A stretch of 64,000 nucleotides of DNA from Hesseltinella vesiculosa (Eukaryota; Mucoromycota; Mucoromycetes; Mucorales; Cunninghamellaceae), in NCBI GenBank assembly GCA_002104935.1, contig MCGT01000001.1:62001-126000 (forward strand), written 5' to 3'. The notes below the pieces were generated by a model. It had not been told where the DNA came from. It did not search any database and saw only the letters and a program-made list of their open reading frames with translations. Below, in pieces: positions 11,113-23,530 of this stretch (positions are counted from its first letter, which is position 1; each line of letters opens with the position of its first letter). The translations under genes and the position numbers were made by a program.

Positions 11113-11294
11113 CACTACAGAAAAAAATCCAATGTTAGTAGCCAATCAGGCGCTTGAATTATTTTCATCTAAACTTACTTTATTCATTTTCATGACAAAC
11201 CTGCCAATAAAAAAAATTAGCATTTCCTCTTCACATTCTGCCTCAGGCTTACGTAAATAAGCTGGTTTATTGGCCAGCGAGGTAAAGATATTCA
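11113..11294 (-). ncRNA. Candidate Fanzor guide RNA (omega/fRNA) scaffold region, copy 1
   Basis: This is inference from known Fanzor and TnpB biology: the guide RNA overlaps the 3' end of the nuclease gene and runs across the element end, so that flanking DNA ser­ves as guide. The 182 nt between the stop codon and the element end have no coding role in the chosen model and are highly conserved in copy 2. I cannot confirm a fold. The segment also contains splice-like signals (GTAAGC at about 11242, GTAAGT at about 11177, TACTAAC at about 11138, terminal CTGTAG), so an intron is a competing explanation. Confidence 0.35.
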
Positions 11295-14200
11295 TTAGTG
11301 AGGGTCCCGAGACGAAGAAGCAACTGCTGAATTTTGTTGGTGTGGTGATGATTGGTCGGTGGAGGTGGATCGTGGTGGGCAGAACAACGCTGGGCGAGGC
11401 AATCCTTGGAGGGCAGTCTTGCCAAGACGCAACATATTCCAAGCCGCAAGCTTGTCCCTGTCCCAGTTGATTTTACAGTGTTGGCACTGTAGAACCGACC
11501 ACAAAGACATGCTTGCACCTCGCAGGAATGGGTCACCAACGGTCTTGTGTTCAAGGTCTTTTTCATCACACATTGGACAGACCTGTAAAAAAAATGAGAT
11601 GGAAAAAAAAGGTCATTTTGCGCTTCATTTTTCCCTCTCCTCATGATTTACCTTGCTTGTGTTATATTCATTTGTTTTTGTAACAAGTAGTAACCCTTGC
11701 TTTTCCGCTATTTTGAGTGCTTTGTACACTTTTCCAGAGCGAGTGGACTTTTTCCCTCTACGGGTTTGCGCAAACAATGCACCACCATAGGCAATCACTG
11801 GAAGCTTGCAGCTATAAAAAAAGTTAGTCCAGGCATCACACCTTTTTTTGTGTAGTGCATACCTATCATAGTCTTCCTTCTGGTGTTTGTACTTGTTACC
11901 ACCATGGACGAAGTGGTTGACGACTTCTGCGCACATCTTCTTGTCCCCACAATAGTCCAGGAACCGATGCAGGGTATAGTCATCAGCAAAATGTTCGGTG
12001 ATATCATCAAGGTGTTGGAATACATAGATGGTGCGCTGAATGAAGCGGTCAGGATGGCTAGTTTTTGCTGGTGGTATACGCGTGAGGATCTCCTCCATGC
12101 CAGAGTCTTTGAGCCAACGTTTTCGAATGCATGAGCGCCCATGTCGACCAGAGAGTGATAGCCATTCATTATTCGAGAATCGCATGTACCGACCATGCCA
12201 ACCATTGGTGCTGTTGCTGCTGTGCTCAGTGCCTGGGGCAGTGCGATCATTTCCCGGGAGGTGCTTGTCTTCTTGAGCAGATGTGTAAAGCTCACTATGT
12301 CCTGGATCGACTCCATACAGCTGCATACGTTCCTGTGGTTCACCATGCAAGTCGTCCATTTCGAGATCGGGAAGTTCAATTTGGGGTGCGCGCTTGCCAT
12401 AGATAAATTCCAATTGAAGCCCATCAGTGCGAACACGGTTAGAAAATACCAAGGAGGCAGGGTCATCATCATCCTCTTCATCGCTACTATCGATTTCAGT
12501 CAATTGAGTATCGCTGACATCGTCCTGGCGTGTTGTCTCGTCAGTAAATCTGCCTTGATCTTGATCACCATCGTCGATTTCGCCCTCCGATGGGGTATTG
12601 TGAGCACCATCAGAACCGCCAGCAGGGCTGCCGATGTCATTAGCATCTCCATCAGTAACACTGCCACTATCATCTTCGGCATCACCGTTGTCAACATCGG
12701 GATCAGTAATACCAGCGTCATCATCACTGTCGCTGTCAGTTTCAGTGAGCGTTAGATAATGCAAAGGTGCGGCAGTACTAAAAAAAATCAGTCACGATTC
12801 CTGCCATTTTCACAATGTTACTCGGTTACCATTTTCGAAGACGAGCCTTCTGAAAGTCCAGGTAGGTGAAAAAGAGAGTGGCATCGCGAGCAAGGCGGGT
12901 ATAAGGATGAGTATTGACACCTGACGGCACAGTCACGTTTATACCGGCTTGCTTGAGAATTGACCGAAATGAGTAGGCATCCAAAGTGATAAACCGGCGA
13001 CGAAAGGACAGAGTCGGCACAAGGGAAAAGAGGGCTGTTGACTTGGATTGCCTCATAGTGGAGGAGGAGAAGCAAAGGTCTGCTGATATGTCAGTGCCAG
13101 CCAGTTTCGCCTTGGAGTTTGCCAACTTTACACGAAGGCCAAGGACGAGATCTGACAGCCAGATCTTCAATTCTTCCGGTAGACTCCAGGGAATGTCAAT
13201 TGGATTGTCTGGGTGCTCCAGCAATTGCATCATGCCCTTGAATACTCTTTGGCGACAGCGACGAGGCAGCACCTGATAGTCCATGTTAGATGATAGTAAG
13301 AGCTTCATGGTGATTGTGTCCATTTGATCATGCACATCGTCATGCCCCATCTCAGATGGTTCCAGGTCGTTGCCTTGTTCCATTTCTTGCAATAGTCGGT
13401 AAAGTACTTGTAAATATGTTCCGGGGCTTGCAGTAAGTTCCTTCAGCGTAACTGGACTTGGACCAAAGTTCAGGGTTGAGATAAATGTTGAGACGATCGT
13501 TCGCAAGAAATCAGGGCTATTTTCTGACAGTGGTTCAACTTTTTCTTGACGGGTGACAGTGTCGTAAATATTCTGGCATGCGTTCATAATATAACCGGAC
13601 TTTGGCATATCCTATCTCAAAAAAAAAGTGAGCAACTCGCGCCTTCTTATTTTCTCTCTCTTTCTTACTGACCTGGCCTTCAGACAGCTGATCCTTGAGG
13701 GTGTTGACCAAGCGAAAGCGAATATACTTGATACACTTTTCTTCAAAACGTTCAGTCACAGCCAAGAGATTGATTTGGGCTAACTCATCCGCCATTTCAG
13801 AAACCATGTTACTAGCACCCTTGATCCAATATAGTTCGAAGCGGCAGTCACCCAAGAGAGACTGGTAATGGTGATACATTGCTGTAGGATCAGGTATGTT
13901 CGAGTTGGGGGAGGTCACAGCCTTGCCAGTCACCAGTTGGCAGATCCCATAGAAAAAATCTTTACAGAATACAGTATCGTTGACCACAGAACCCTCAGAC
14001 ATGACATGCAGAACATAATAGTTGAAGAACGACTGGGAGCAGATTGAGACATAGCGGATGTGATCGACCCATAGGAGGATGGTTTCTTGGACGTCCATCA
14101 TTGCTTGGCGTTGGTCTTGGATATTGTCTTGGGTCATGTTAAGAGCATTACAAAGAGATATCTTGCGAACGCGGGTTTTGAAATTGGTACCAAGCAAGAG

Positions 14201-14621
14201 AGACTGGAGATCCTTCAACTTGAATTTCTTGGCCCTTTTTTTCCCATCAGGGTTCTTCTGCTTTTCCTTGCGGGCCATGGAGCCAGCCTTACGTAGAAGC
14301 TTGTTGGCCCTTTTGAGCTGGGTTTTGGACTTTCGTTTGCCACCTTTAAAGTAAATGTTAGAAACTGGCAATGTAGGGGCGATCAATACTAACGGTTGAA
14401 AGGACAATCTGCTCGCTTGTGCCCTAATCCATGGCACAATGTACACTTTAAACCTAATGGAAGAGAAGGAGATCATGAAGCAACGCGTTTTAAAAAATAA
14501 ACAAACAAGGTCAATAATAGGATTTACCTTTGAGAATGTAATATTTTCTCATTTTCAAGTTATACAGCCAAGTCTTATTTGCATCTATTCGTAATTGCCT
14601 TCTTCTTATATGACGCCCCAT
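11295..14621 (-). CDS. Fanzor RNA-guided nuclease (TnpB-like), intact RuvC
   Basis: Seven exons (14621-14528, 14453-14394, 14343-13673, 13611-12830, 12777-11863, 11811-11652, 11582-11295) give 989 aa. A CCHC zinc knuckle (C35, C38, H43, C48) follows a basic N-terminus. Basic and helical regions occupy about 53-535, a D/E-rich linker about 545-640, and the RuvC fold the C-terminal third. RuvC-I is GVDPG with D693, RuvC-II is TNEYNTSK with E889, and RuvC-III is WDRDKLAAWNML with D937. The zinc ribbon CPMC (896-899) and CQHC (927-930) sits between II and III exactly as in TnpB. Fanzors are eukaryotic transposon proteins that cut DNA guided by an RNA from their own 3' end. The 51-nt fifth intron (11862-11812) is also in frame, so retention is possible. 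The stop is in the last exon, leaving a disordered tail. No lesion is seen. Confidence 0.88.
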
Positions 14622-14741
14622 TTTAAATGTAAATAAATGCTGAAGCAAGGTTGTAAAAAAAAAGTAAAGAAGAAAAAGAACTCTTTGAACGCGCAGCACC
14701 CTTTCAATAAACCCCGCTCGTTGTTTTTCTTGCCTCTGGCA

Positions 14742-14742
<1 letters not shown>

Positions 14743-14780
<38 letters not shown>
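14743..14780. repeat. CT microsatellite in Fanzor copy 1
   Basis: A near-pure (CT) run of about 38 nt upstream of the Fanzor start codon. The matching run in copy 2 is about 61 nt, so it has changed length since the copies separated. Confidence 0.95.
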
Positions 14781-14782
<2 letters not shown>

Positions 14783-15240
14783 GCAAAGTCTGTAGGAAGG
14801 ATTTGTTTATTTACTACCTTTTCAACCTTCAAGAATACAAGGAATAAGTGGAGCATGATACTTCCAGATTACGAGATGAAAAGTCAAACGACGAATATCC
14901 AGTTTGGTAACTTGAACAGGTTTGAAGTGGAAAGTATTCATTTTTGTATTGATGATAAATATAACCCATTGAATGCGAACTTAAAAAGGAAGAGTGCATG
15001 CAGCAACTCTCACTATGTCTTTTCTCCATTCACGGAGCCTTCATGAACTAGTGGTAATCTTCATGGTATTTTTGTACCTCGTCTCGTAGGTTTAATCGCG
15101 CTTCCTCACTTTAGTATTATCAATATTACAGCGTTTTTAATTGGCTCACCATTTCGCATTTCCTGTGGAGTGAGAAAAAAAAAGGTGTGATGAGTGCCTT
15201 GTCTCCGTTCGTTCTTTGTTTTTTCATTTGCTTCGCACTT

Positions 15241-16920
15241 TTCATTTGCACCAAGCAGTGGCTGTGAATCATCCTTAACAGTCTCTGTTTGGCACAGGAG
15301 TTGGCCCCGTGTTCTTGACGTTGCCGCTAGATTGCATTGAAACAAAGGTGCAAAGCTGCGATATTTGCGTTGTTGAAAGGACACCTGGACCAGTGATTCT
15401 GGAAAGCGGATGTGCTGCCAGATAAACAATCGCCAGCTGTTGCCCTCACGTTACGTGTGTGTGCTGGTCCATGTGTTATTCCTCGGTTCGCAGTTTTGCC
15501 TAATTGAAGATAAGTGTGTTGGAGTAGGGAAAACGGTGGTGAAGAAAGCTAATAATCTTTTTATTTTGATAGTAAGCTGGACGACTAGGCAGCTTTGCAC
15601 TATTCATTTGCACCAGGCAGTGGCTGTGAGTCATCCTTAGCAGTCTCTGTTTGGCACAGGAGTTGGCCCTGTGTTCTTGACGTTGCCGCTAGATTGCATT
15701 GAAACAAAGGTGCAAAGCTGCGATATTTGCGTTGTTGAAAGGACACTTGGACCAGTGATTCTGGAAAGCGGATGTGCTCCCAGATAAACAACCGCCAGCT
15801 GCTGCCCTCACGTTACGTGTGTGTGCTGGTCCATGTGTGATTCCTCGGTTCACAGTTTTGCCTAATTGAAGATAAGTGTGTTGGAGCAGAAAAGCAGTGG
15901 TGTAAAAGCTAACGTTTTTTTTTTAGTTTGACAGTAAGTTTGACTACTGGGCAGCTTTGCAGTATTCATTTGCACCAGGCAGTGGCTGTGAGTCATCCTT
16001 AGCAGTCTCTTTTTGGCACAGGAGTTGGCCCTGTGTTCTTGACGTTGCCGCTAGATTGCATTGAAACAAAGGTGCAAAGCTGCGATATTTGTGTTGTTGA
16101 AAGGACACCTGGGCCAGTGATTCTGGAAAGCGGATGTGCTCCCAGATAAACAACCGCCAGCTGCTGCCCTCACGTTACGTGTGTGTGCTGGTCCATGTGT
16201 TATTCCTCGGTTCGCATTTTTGCCTAATTGAAGATAAGTGTGTTGGAGCAGAAAAACAGTGGTGAAGAAAGCTAAGAATCTTTTTATTTTGATAGTAAGC
16301 TGGACAACTAGGCAGCTTTGCACTATTCATTTGCACCAGGCAGTGGCTGCGAGTCATCCTTAGCAGTCTCTGTTTGGCACAGGAGTTGGCCCTGTGTTCT
16401 TGACGTTGCCGCTAGATTGCATTGAAACAAAGGTGCAAAGCTGCGATATTTGTGTTGTTGAAAGGACACCTGGGCCAGTGATTCTGGAAAGCGGATGTGC
16501 TCCCAGATAAACAACCGCCAGCTGCTGCCCTCACGTTACGTGTGTGTGCTGGTCCATGTGTTATTCCTCGGTTCGCAGTTTTGCCTAATTGAAGATAAGT
16601 AGACAGGAGTAGGGAAAACGATGGTGAAGAAAGCTAATAATCTTTTTATTTTGATAGTGAGCTGGACGACTAGGCAGCTTTGCACTATTCATTTGCACCA
16701 GGCAGTGGCTGTGAGTCATCCTTAGCAGTCTCTGTTTGGCACAGGAGTTGGCCCTGTGTTCTTGACGTTGCCGCTAGATTGCATTGAAACAAAGGTGCAA
16801 AGCTGCGATATTTGCGTTGTTGAAAGGACACTTGGACCAGTGATTCTGGAAAGCGGATGTGCTCCCAGATAAACAACCGCCAGCTGCTGCCCTCACGTTA
16901 CGTGTGTGTGCTGATCCATG
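15241..16920. repeat. Tandem array of a 362-bp unit, about 4.7 copies
   Basis: Units begin with TTCATTTGCACCA(A/G)GCAGTG at 15241, 15603, 15965, 16326 and 16688, a period of 361-362 bp. The last unit breaks off near 16920. Units are close to identical, with scattered substitutions. The first unit is the most diverged at its start. A 63-codon minus-strand open frame recurs in each unit, but its differences between units are mostly amino-acid changing and I do not call it a gene. The array begins 70 bp beyond the right end of Fanzor copy 1 and has no counterpart at copy 2, so it is not part of that element. Confidence 0.95.
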
Positions 16921-16925
16921 TGTGA

Positions 16926-17087
16926 TTCTTGAAAGTTTCGGTGGATATACCTGGCAAAATCTCATTTGAATACCAACCCCAGAACAAGCTCCATTTCAGG
17001 TGTGAACAATCCGTTGCCGTGAACTTGCCTGCCTTTTTACCCGACCCAATTTTGAAGAACGACACGACGATCTTACATAATGACTGA
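16926..17087 (+). pseudogene. Orphan exon-like stretch right of the tandem array
   Basis: A 53-codon open stretch reads like a real beta-rich protein end (for example VDIPGKISFEYQPQNKLHF), then a TGA at 17085. It has no start codon, and the in-frame TGA at 16923 separates it from the array. An AG at 16934-16935 could be an acceptor. It may be the last exon of a gene whose first exon lies at 11029-11109 and whose middle was displaced by the Fanzor element and the array. The family is not recognised, and chance openness cannot be excluded. Confidence 0.3.
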
Positions 17088-18177
17088 AGTCATAGTGTTC
17101 AGTTACCGTGTCTGATTGACGCTCAGATCTCCTTCCACCAAAATTAAGCTATGACTGGCAAAACTAGTCTAATGCGATTACCAACTGCAATTAAAAAGAC
17201 CCAGACAATCTGTAATTCACAGCGGAAGCGTAAAATTTTTATTTTCTGAAAAAAGAAGCGTGCGATGCACAGCCGTTTTGAGTGATTGGATCAATGTGAA
17301 ACTATTCATGGATGCGCATTTTAAATGAATGATGTGGATGCTGAAAAAATCAGGTTGATTGACAAAGAACACCAACCACGATCGACACGTTTAATTTTGG
17401 CACCCCCTTGCTCCCCGGCTAAAAATTCAAAAACATCCGCCCTAAATGATTCATCACAAATTTTGCCTGCAGCCAAGCTAGAGGCGCGCCAACGCGCCCC
17501 AGCTTTATCTTCATTGGTTTTTTACTTTGAATTTTTGAAAATACAAATTGGCTTACGATGCCCTTCAAAATATCAGTGTCAATAATCAGAGGGTGAAGGA
17601 GATTCACGATAATGCTTGAATGAGTCAAGGATACTACCGCAGCTTGTAACCTTCATTGACTCAGTGCTGCGCTTCCCCGTCTTCAGCTAGTTCTTGGTTG
17701 ATCTAGGTTGCAACATGACTGGTAATTTCCAGTCGCTCTTGCATGGTGTTGCCCACCGGCTGTTTTCAGCACTTCCTTGGATTTTTGGAAAATGCCCCAA
17801 CAGTATGATTGTCTTTGAGTGGTTATGGAGCCAATGATCGATGGCGGCCGGCAAAAACAGCCAAAGCAACCAAACCCCTGACTCCTTTTTTTTCCCCATT
17901 TCTTTGTCTTTCTTTATTTTTTTTATTTTATATTCTTGCTGCACCTTTGACCTGTCCGCCTGATCGCCTGTTCCTATCTTTTGACATTCCTTTATTTCAC
18001 ACCCATTCTTTTTTAATTTAAGACTCAATTGATTAGCAAGGTGAGTAGTATGTAAAAAAAAAAAAAAAAGAATGAGTTCCCTTCCCGCTTTTACATTTCC
18101 CTCACACGCCTTCACTTTTTTGTTGCCCTTCTTTTGAAACAAGATAATCGCTGCTCTCTACGATTTAGATTGTTGGA
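17088..18177. other. Intergenic region upstream of UFD4
   Basis: No gene is supported. A T-rich, pyrimidine-dominated stretch from about 17884 to 18140 leads into the UFD4 start and is probably its promoter and 5' UTR. An A run lies at about 18054-18069. Confidence 0.45.
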
Positions 18178-21100
18178 ATGGATTCAAAACGTCAAGCAAA
18201 GGATTGGCCTACTCAGAATCCCCCAAACAATGACAAAAGAAAAGGAAAAGCGAATGTTTCGGTGGACGACATTGACTCAAAGTAAGGCCCCTTGTTTTCA
18301 CAAAATGAGATCATGGTCCTCGCCTTTCAGCTGTTCCACCAAACATACCACAATGCAAGACTCACTTTGCGCTTATCCTGATAGATATCAACGAAAGCAG
18401 AAAAAGCAGCCGGACCCAGTAGGTCTGCCCGAACAAGACGCCCCCTTGGACGAAACCGACGTGGCCGAGCCTACCATGTCATACTTTGGCTTGCTCAACA
18501 GTGAGCTTGCCCAGGACAGCGATACTGGTCGAGAAGACGACGAAGATTCACTCATGGCTGACACCACAAACCACCTGAACGATGACGTGATGGCCCACCA
18601 GGCCTCAGACGATGACCTCTCCCCATCGGATAAATCTTTGCAACAAGATGAAATGCAGCCAACAGATGAAGACGTCGAAGACGATGATGATGACATGGAC
18701 GATATGCACGAGCTAGAAAGGGTACGCCGCAACTTTGATATTCAACTGCAACGCATGTTTGGCGGCGTGGGCTCGGAGCTGAGCAACCAACTGCGGTCCT
18801 TGCTAAACACGCTCAAGAGCCAAGACGACCCCACCATGCAGCTTGTTGCCCTCCAAGAACTGGCCGAAATCCTGTCCGTCAGCAATGAAGAAACTTTGGC
18901 CGGCTACTTCCCTAGCGACAGCTTCGTCAAGGAATTGGTGCGGATCATGAAAGGCTCGTCTGAAGACATGATGATGGCCGCCATGGCTGCTGCCGGCGGC
19001 AACGACTTTGACCTGGACAATGACATGATGCTTGCGCTTGCCATGAGCGGCGGTCTTGGCTCAGGAGGCAACCCTGAGATCATGCTACTCGCTTGCCGCT
19101 GTCTTTCCAATCTGCTGGACGCCCTGCCCACGTCTGTCACCCATGTTGTCTACCATGGTGGCATTCAAGTTCTATGCCAAAAACTCAAATCCATTGAATA
19201 CATCGATCTTGCCGAACAAGCCCTCTCTGTAAACCAACCCTTCCTCTCCCTCTCGTTCTTGTCTCTCAACCTTTTCTTCTTTCTCTGACAGGCCCTCGAT
19301 AAAGTGTCAGCGCAGCTTCCTCGTGCCGTCATCCAAGAAGATGGTATCACGGCCGCCTTGATGTATTTCGATTTCTTCAGCATTCACTCACAACGCACCG
19401 CCCTACGCATTGCCGCCAACTGCTTGCGCAACATTGACAAATCCTCGTTTAGCCAGGTTCAGGAAATCCTGCCCATCCTCATGAACACCATTGCCTACCC
19501 TGACCGCATGGTCGTCGAACTCTCATGCTTGTGCTGGTTACGTATCGTCGAAAGCTACCGTTCCCAACCGGACCTGATCGAGCAAGTTGTGTCATTGGAT
19601 ATTCTCAAGGTCATCCTTGGCTTGATTCCTGTGCCGGGCAATAGCAACGCTGCACGCCCCAACACATTTATGGACCTTCTCCGCATCCTTCGGTCCATTG
19701 TCAAGTGCTCGCCAAAGCTCTGCTGCGAGCTGCTCAAACTCGGTCTCATAGATATTCTCTATAAAGTCATCACCGACGCCACTTCCATAGCAGATGATCC
19801 CCAGCTCCTCACCAGTCACGTCTCCCTGGACCCCAAATGGCGCGACTCTATCTATACCATCCTCAAGATCATCATCGACTGTCTCCCTCCTCTTCCCAAA
19901 GGCAAGTGTCCCTTTTTTTTTTTTTTTTATTTTAACAAAACATGTTGGGCTGACGAGCTTCCCAAATTCGATGACCAGGTGGCCAATTCAGCTCCAAACG
20001 CTTCAAACAAGACGCTCGAACCAAGCCTATACCTCCGACGGTGGACACTGATGCCGATCTTCGCACTTGCATCTTTAGCAAACAGCAGGACCTGTTACAC
20101 CACGTCAACTGCATGCTGTTTCCATTGTTACTAGAAACGCACAACTCTATCGTCAACGTCCGTGTACGACAGCTCATCACCCACACACTTGTCAAACTGG
20201 TCCATTTTTCAGACGAAACGGAGCTGCGCACCGTGCTCAAGGACATTGCCTTTTCCGGTTTCTTGGCCAGCATCCTCACCCAACAGGAACACCCCACCTT
20301 GGTCACCGACTCCTTGCACATGACCGAGATCCTTATCGCCAAACTCACCGATATCTACCTGGCAGACTTCCAGCATGAAGGTGTGATTCACGAAGTCGAA
20401 CTGATTGCCCACACACCTCCTGAAGAAAGCAAACCCACCACTCCCACTACCTCGTCCTCGCCAACCAACCCCATGGAAACTTCAAGCCCAGCACTGCACC
20501 AGCTTCTCTCTCCTGCCAAGTCTTCGTCGTCCTCGCCTCCTCCTCCATCAGCGCATTCTGCGGCTCCAACAGATGACGACACGGCTGCGGCTGCGGCTGC
20601 AGATGAAGACACGCTGAAAGATACCGACGACGCGCTCCCAGCCTCTACGAGCGAACACCAGCATGACAATGGTGACGATGACGACGACAACAGCCAGGAC
20701 GACAAGTCCATCCTTCCTCGGCTCCTACAGCGCGAAAAGAATCTGCCGGCCATTCTTCGCGCCCGCTTGAACCTTCACGCCAGCCTGTCGCCCTCTGTCG
20801 ACGCCGAAAAGGGCATTGGCCAGGGCTCCATTCGACGCTACATCATCCAGCTGGCCCAAGTCATCCTGCAAGACATCTCGCTCCAAATGGTCGCCCATGC
20901 CCCGCCACTGGACCCGCATGCCGACACTTGGTCAGCCTCTGCGGTATCTACCAGCCGCCCCATGGCACACTTGACACAAATGGCTGAGCGTCTTGGCCAG
21001 GACATGACATCCGCCTCGCTCGCGGGCGAGACGTTGACCAACCTGTACGAATTCGCTAGCCAGCACCCCATCGGCATCAGTAGCTTTGAGCTCCGCAAGT

Positions 21101-23493
21101 CTGGCCTGCTGGAGGCGCTGTGCCAGTACCTGTCGCCTCCAGAGCACGACCCACACCTGTCCGCTCGCCGGTCATTGTTCACGTCTATCTTTTTGCACCC
21201 GCACAATGTTGACCAGCAGCACCAGCACCACGTCATGTACATGCTTGTCCGCCGCCTGCAAGAACTTGTGTCTCGCTTTGAACAATACCAAGTCACCACG
21301 CCCTTGGATTCAACGTCCAGTGATATCCGCAACCCCACAGCCATCTTGGCCAAGCAGCTGCGCCTACGCTTGACCGGTCTTGGCCACCATGTACCTGTGG
21401 ACTACCGTTATCTGATGGTCTCAACCCATGCCGTCGCCACCCTCCATGTCATTGAAGAGTATCTCCTCGCTCGCCTTGCTCTCGTCGACCACACCAGCTC
21501 CGCCGAAGATACCAATGAAGATGAAGACGAAGACGAGCCCGATATCCACCACACCCTTGATCACTCTGTCGATGTCGAATCCAGCCATGACGATCAAGAG
21601 CCTGAACACATTGATGAAATGGATCTAGACGAACCTTTTATGAGCGAGGTAAAGGGCTAGGAAAGTGGTCAAGGCGCTAAGCTAACAACATCTTTTTCTT
21701 CTTCGTCTTTCCTTTGTTTGATACACAGGAGAAAGACCAGTCACTTCTGGAGGGGCAGAAAGAACAAGCCGAGGCAAGTACCAGTATGAAAAAGGGTCGA
21801 TGGCAGATCAAATTTACCACGGCCTCAGGCAGCCACCTCAGCAATGATTGCACCATCTACCACGCGATCCATGCCACCGAGACTGAACAGCGGCGCATGA
21901 ACGTCAGTAGCAGCGCCAGTCGCAACATTTGGCTGACCTCGTACCCAATCAACTTTGAGCGTGTTTGGGTCGATGACGAAGACCAGCAAGGCTCAGACAA
22001 GGAAAAGGCAGCCGTAGCTGCAGCTTCACCTACCACAGACAATGCCGCTTCGGCGGCCTCTCCATCTTCCAGCACCGCCCCTGCTGCCGACAGCCAGCAA
22101 ACGACAAAGCCCATTGCGACCGACCCGCTGCCCAATGACAAGATTTGCGAGCAAGCTGTCCAGCTCCTCGGTGCACTGCACTCCCTTGCACAGCACGACC
22201 ATGCGCTCGATGCTGAAATGGCAGCTCTGTTCATCAGCCGCAAATTGACGGCCAAGGTGAACCGCCAACTGGAAGAGTTGCTGATTGTGGCCAGCGCTTG
22301 TTTACCGCCTTGGCTGCGCACACTGATGAACCAGTCACCGTTTTTGTTCCCCTTTGAAACACGATTCCTCTACATCCAAAGCACCTCGTTTGGCTACTCG
22401 CGGCTGATTTCCCGATGGCAGAGCCTGCAGACCCGCAACCAGCAGCATCTCGGTGACCGTGGCGGCACCTTGGACGACAGCCAGCAGCAATCGCTCATGC
22501 TCAGCCGCCTTGAGCGACAAAAAGTGCGCATGAACCGCCAGCAGATGCTGGAGTCTGCCGTCAAGATGATGGATTTGTTTGCCAACACATCATCGGTCCT
22601 GGAAGTAGAGTTTGTCGACGAAGAAGGCACTGGTTTGGGCCCTACCCTCGAATTCTACGCTTCCACGTCGCAGGAATTCTGCAAGAAGTCGCTTAAAATC
22701 TGGTGCGACGATGACGAAAGCTACGAACACGACAAAACCCGCTCCTCGTTTGTTTCTGCTCCCCGTGGCCTGTTTCCTCGGCCCATGTTGAACTCGAGTC
22801 CTCGCACTTTGACCTACTTCAAAGCTCTCGGACGCTTTGTTGCCCGCTCTATGCTGGACTTCCGCATCATCGACATTCCCTTTAGCACTGCCTTTTTCCA
22901 GCTTGTCTTTCAGAACCATCCTTCGCCAATGGAATTGATCAAGGTAAAAAAAAGAGGAAGGGGGATGTCAAGAAAAAACAAGGTCCATTCGGACGTGCTC
23001 ATTTTTTCTTTTTACAGCACGTGGATCCAGGAATGGCTCGCATGATTGCTCATCTTCAAAAATACATGGAGAAAAAGCGTCATATTTATAAGGACGAGAA
23101 CTTGGTAAGAGGGGAAGACGAGAGAAAGAAAGAACGAGCTGATCTAAAAATATTTATTATTTTAAGACGGCGGAAGAAAAGGACCGTGCATTGTCAAACA
23201 TTACCGTTGACGATACCAGCCTTGATGACCTCTGCTTGTACTTTACGCTTCCCGGCAACACCCATGCCCATTTGCGACCGGATGGCGATCAGATTGACGT
23301 GACCATCCACAATGTTGGTACCTACATTGATATGCTGCTGGATGCGTTGGTAGGCTCGGGCATCGCCAAGCAAATTGAGGCTTTCCGCCAAGGGTTCAAT
23401 GATGCATTCTCCATCCAAGACTTGAAGATCCTGTCCAATGATGAACTTGTCCAGCTGTTCAGCTCAGCTCTAGAAGAAGATTGGTCTTTGGCC

Positions 23494-23530
<37 letters not shown>

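Larger units (their letters stand above)
11113..15170 (-). mobile_element. Fanzor element, copy 1 (apparently intact)
   Basis: A 4058-bp unit nearly identical to 52375-56408 (copy 2). The ends were placed where similarity between the copies stops. The left end reads CACTACAG and the right end, reverse-complemented, CTCCACAG (CTCTACAG in copy 2), giving short imperfect inverted repeats. TGA flanks both sides (11110-11112 and 15171-15173); an alternative reading is a 5-bp AGTGA duplication with slightly different ends. Besides the Fanzor gene on the minus strand, it holds about 550 bp upstream of that gene with a CT microsatellite, and about 180 bp downstream. No transposase frame is present, so mobilisation would need an enzyme supplied in trans. 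Confidence 0.85.

Noticed and set aside
12195..12755. 186-codon plus-strand frame inside Fanzor copy 1 (also in copy 2)
   Set aside because: It mirrors the acidic linker of the Fanzor gene, giving an Ile/Ser/Thr-rich artefact; no motif.
14855..15046. 63-codon plus-strand frame right of the Fanzor gene, present in both copies (56093-56284)
   Set aside because: Differences between copies are mostly amino-acid changing, suggesting no protein-level constraint; no domain recognised.
15241..16920. Tandem units as a CRISPR-like or protein-coding array
   Set aside because: The 362-bp unit, lack of spacer-repeat alternation and eukaryotic context exclude CRISPR. The repeated 63-codon frame accumulates replacement changes.
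19902..20134. Read-through frame past the third UFD4 exon
   Set aside because: It runs through a T tract into poly-Phe and away from the TRIP12/UFD4 family. Splicing with a GC donor restores the family frame.
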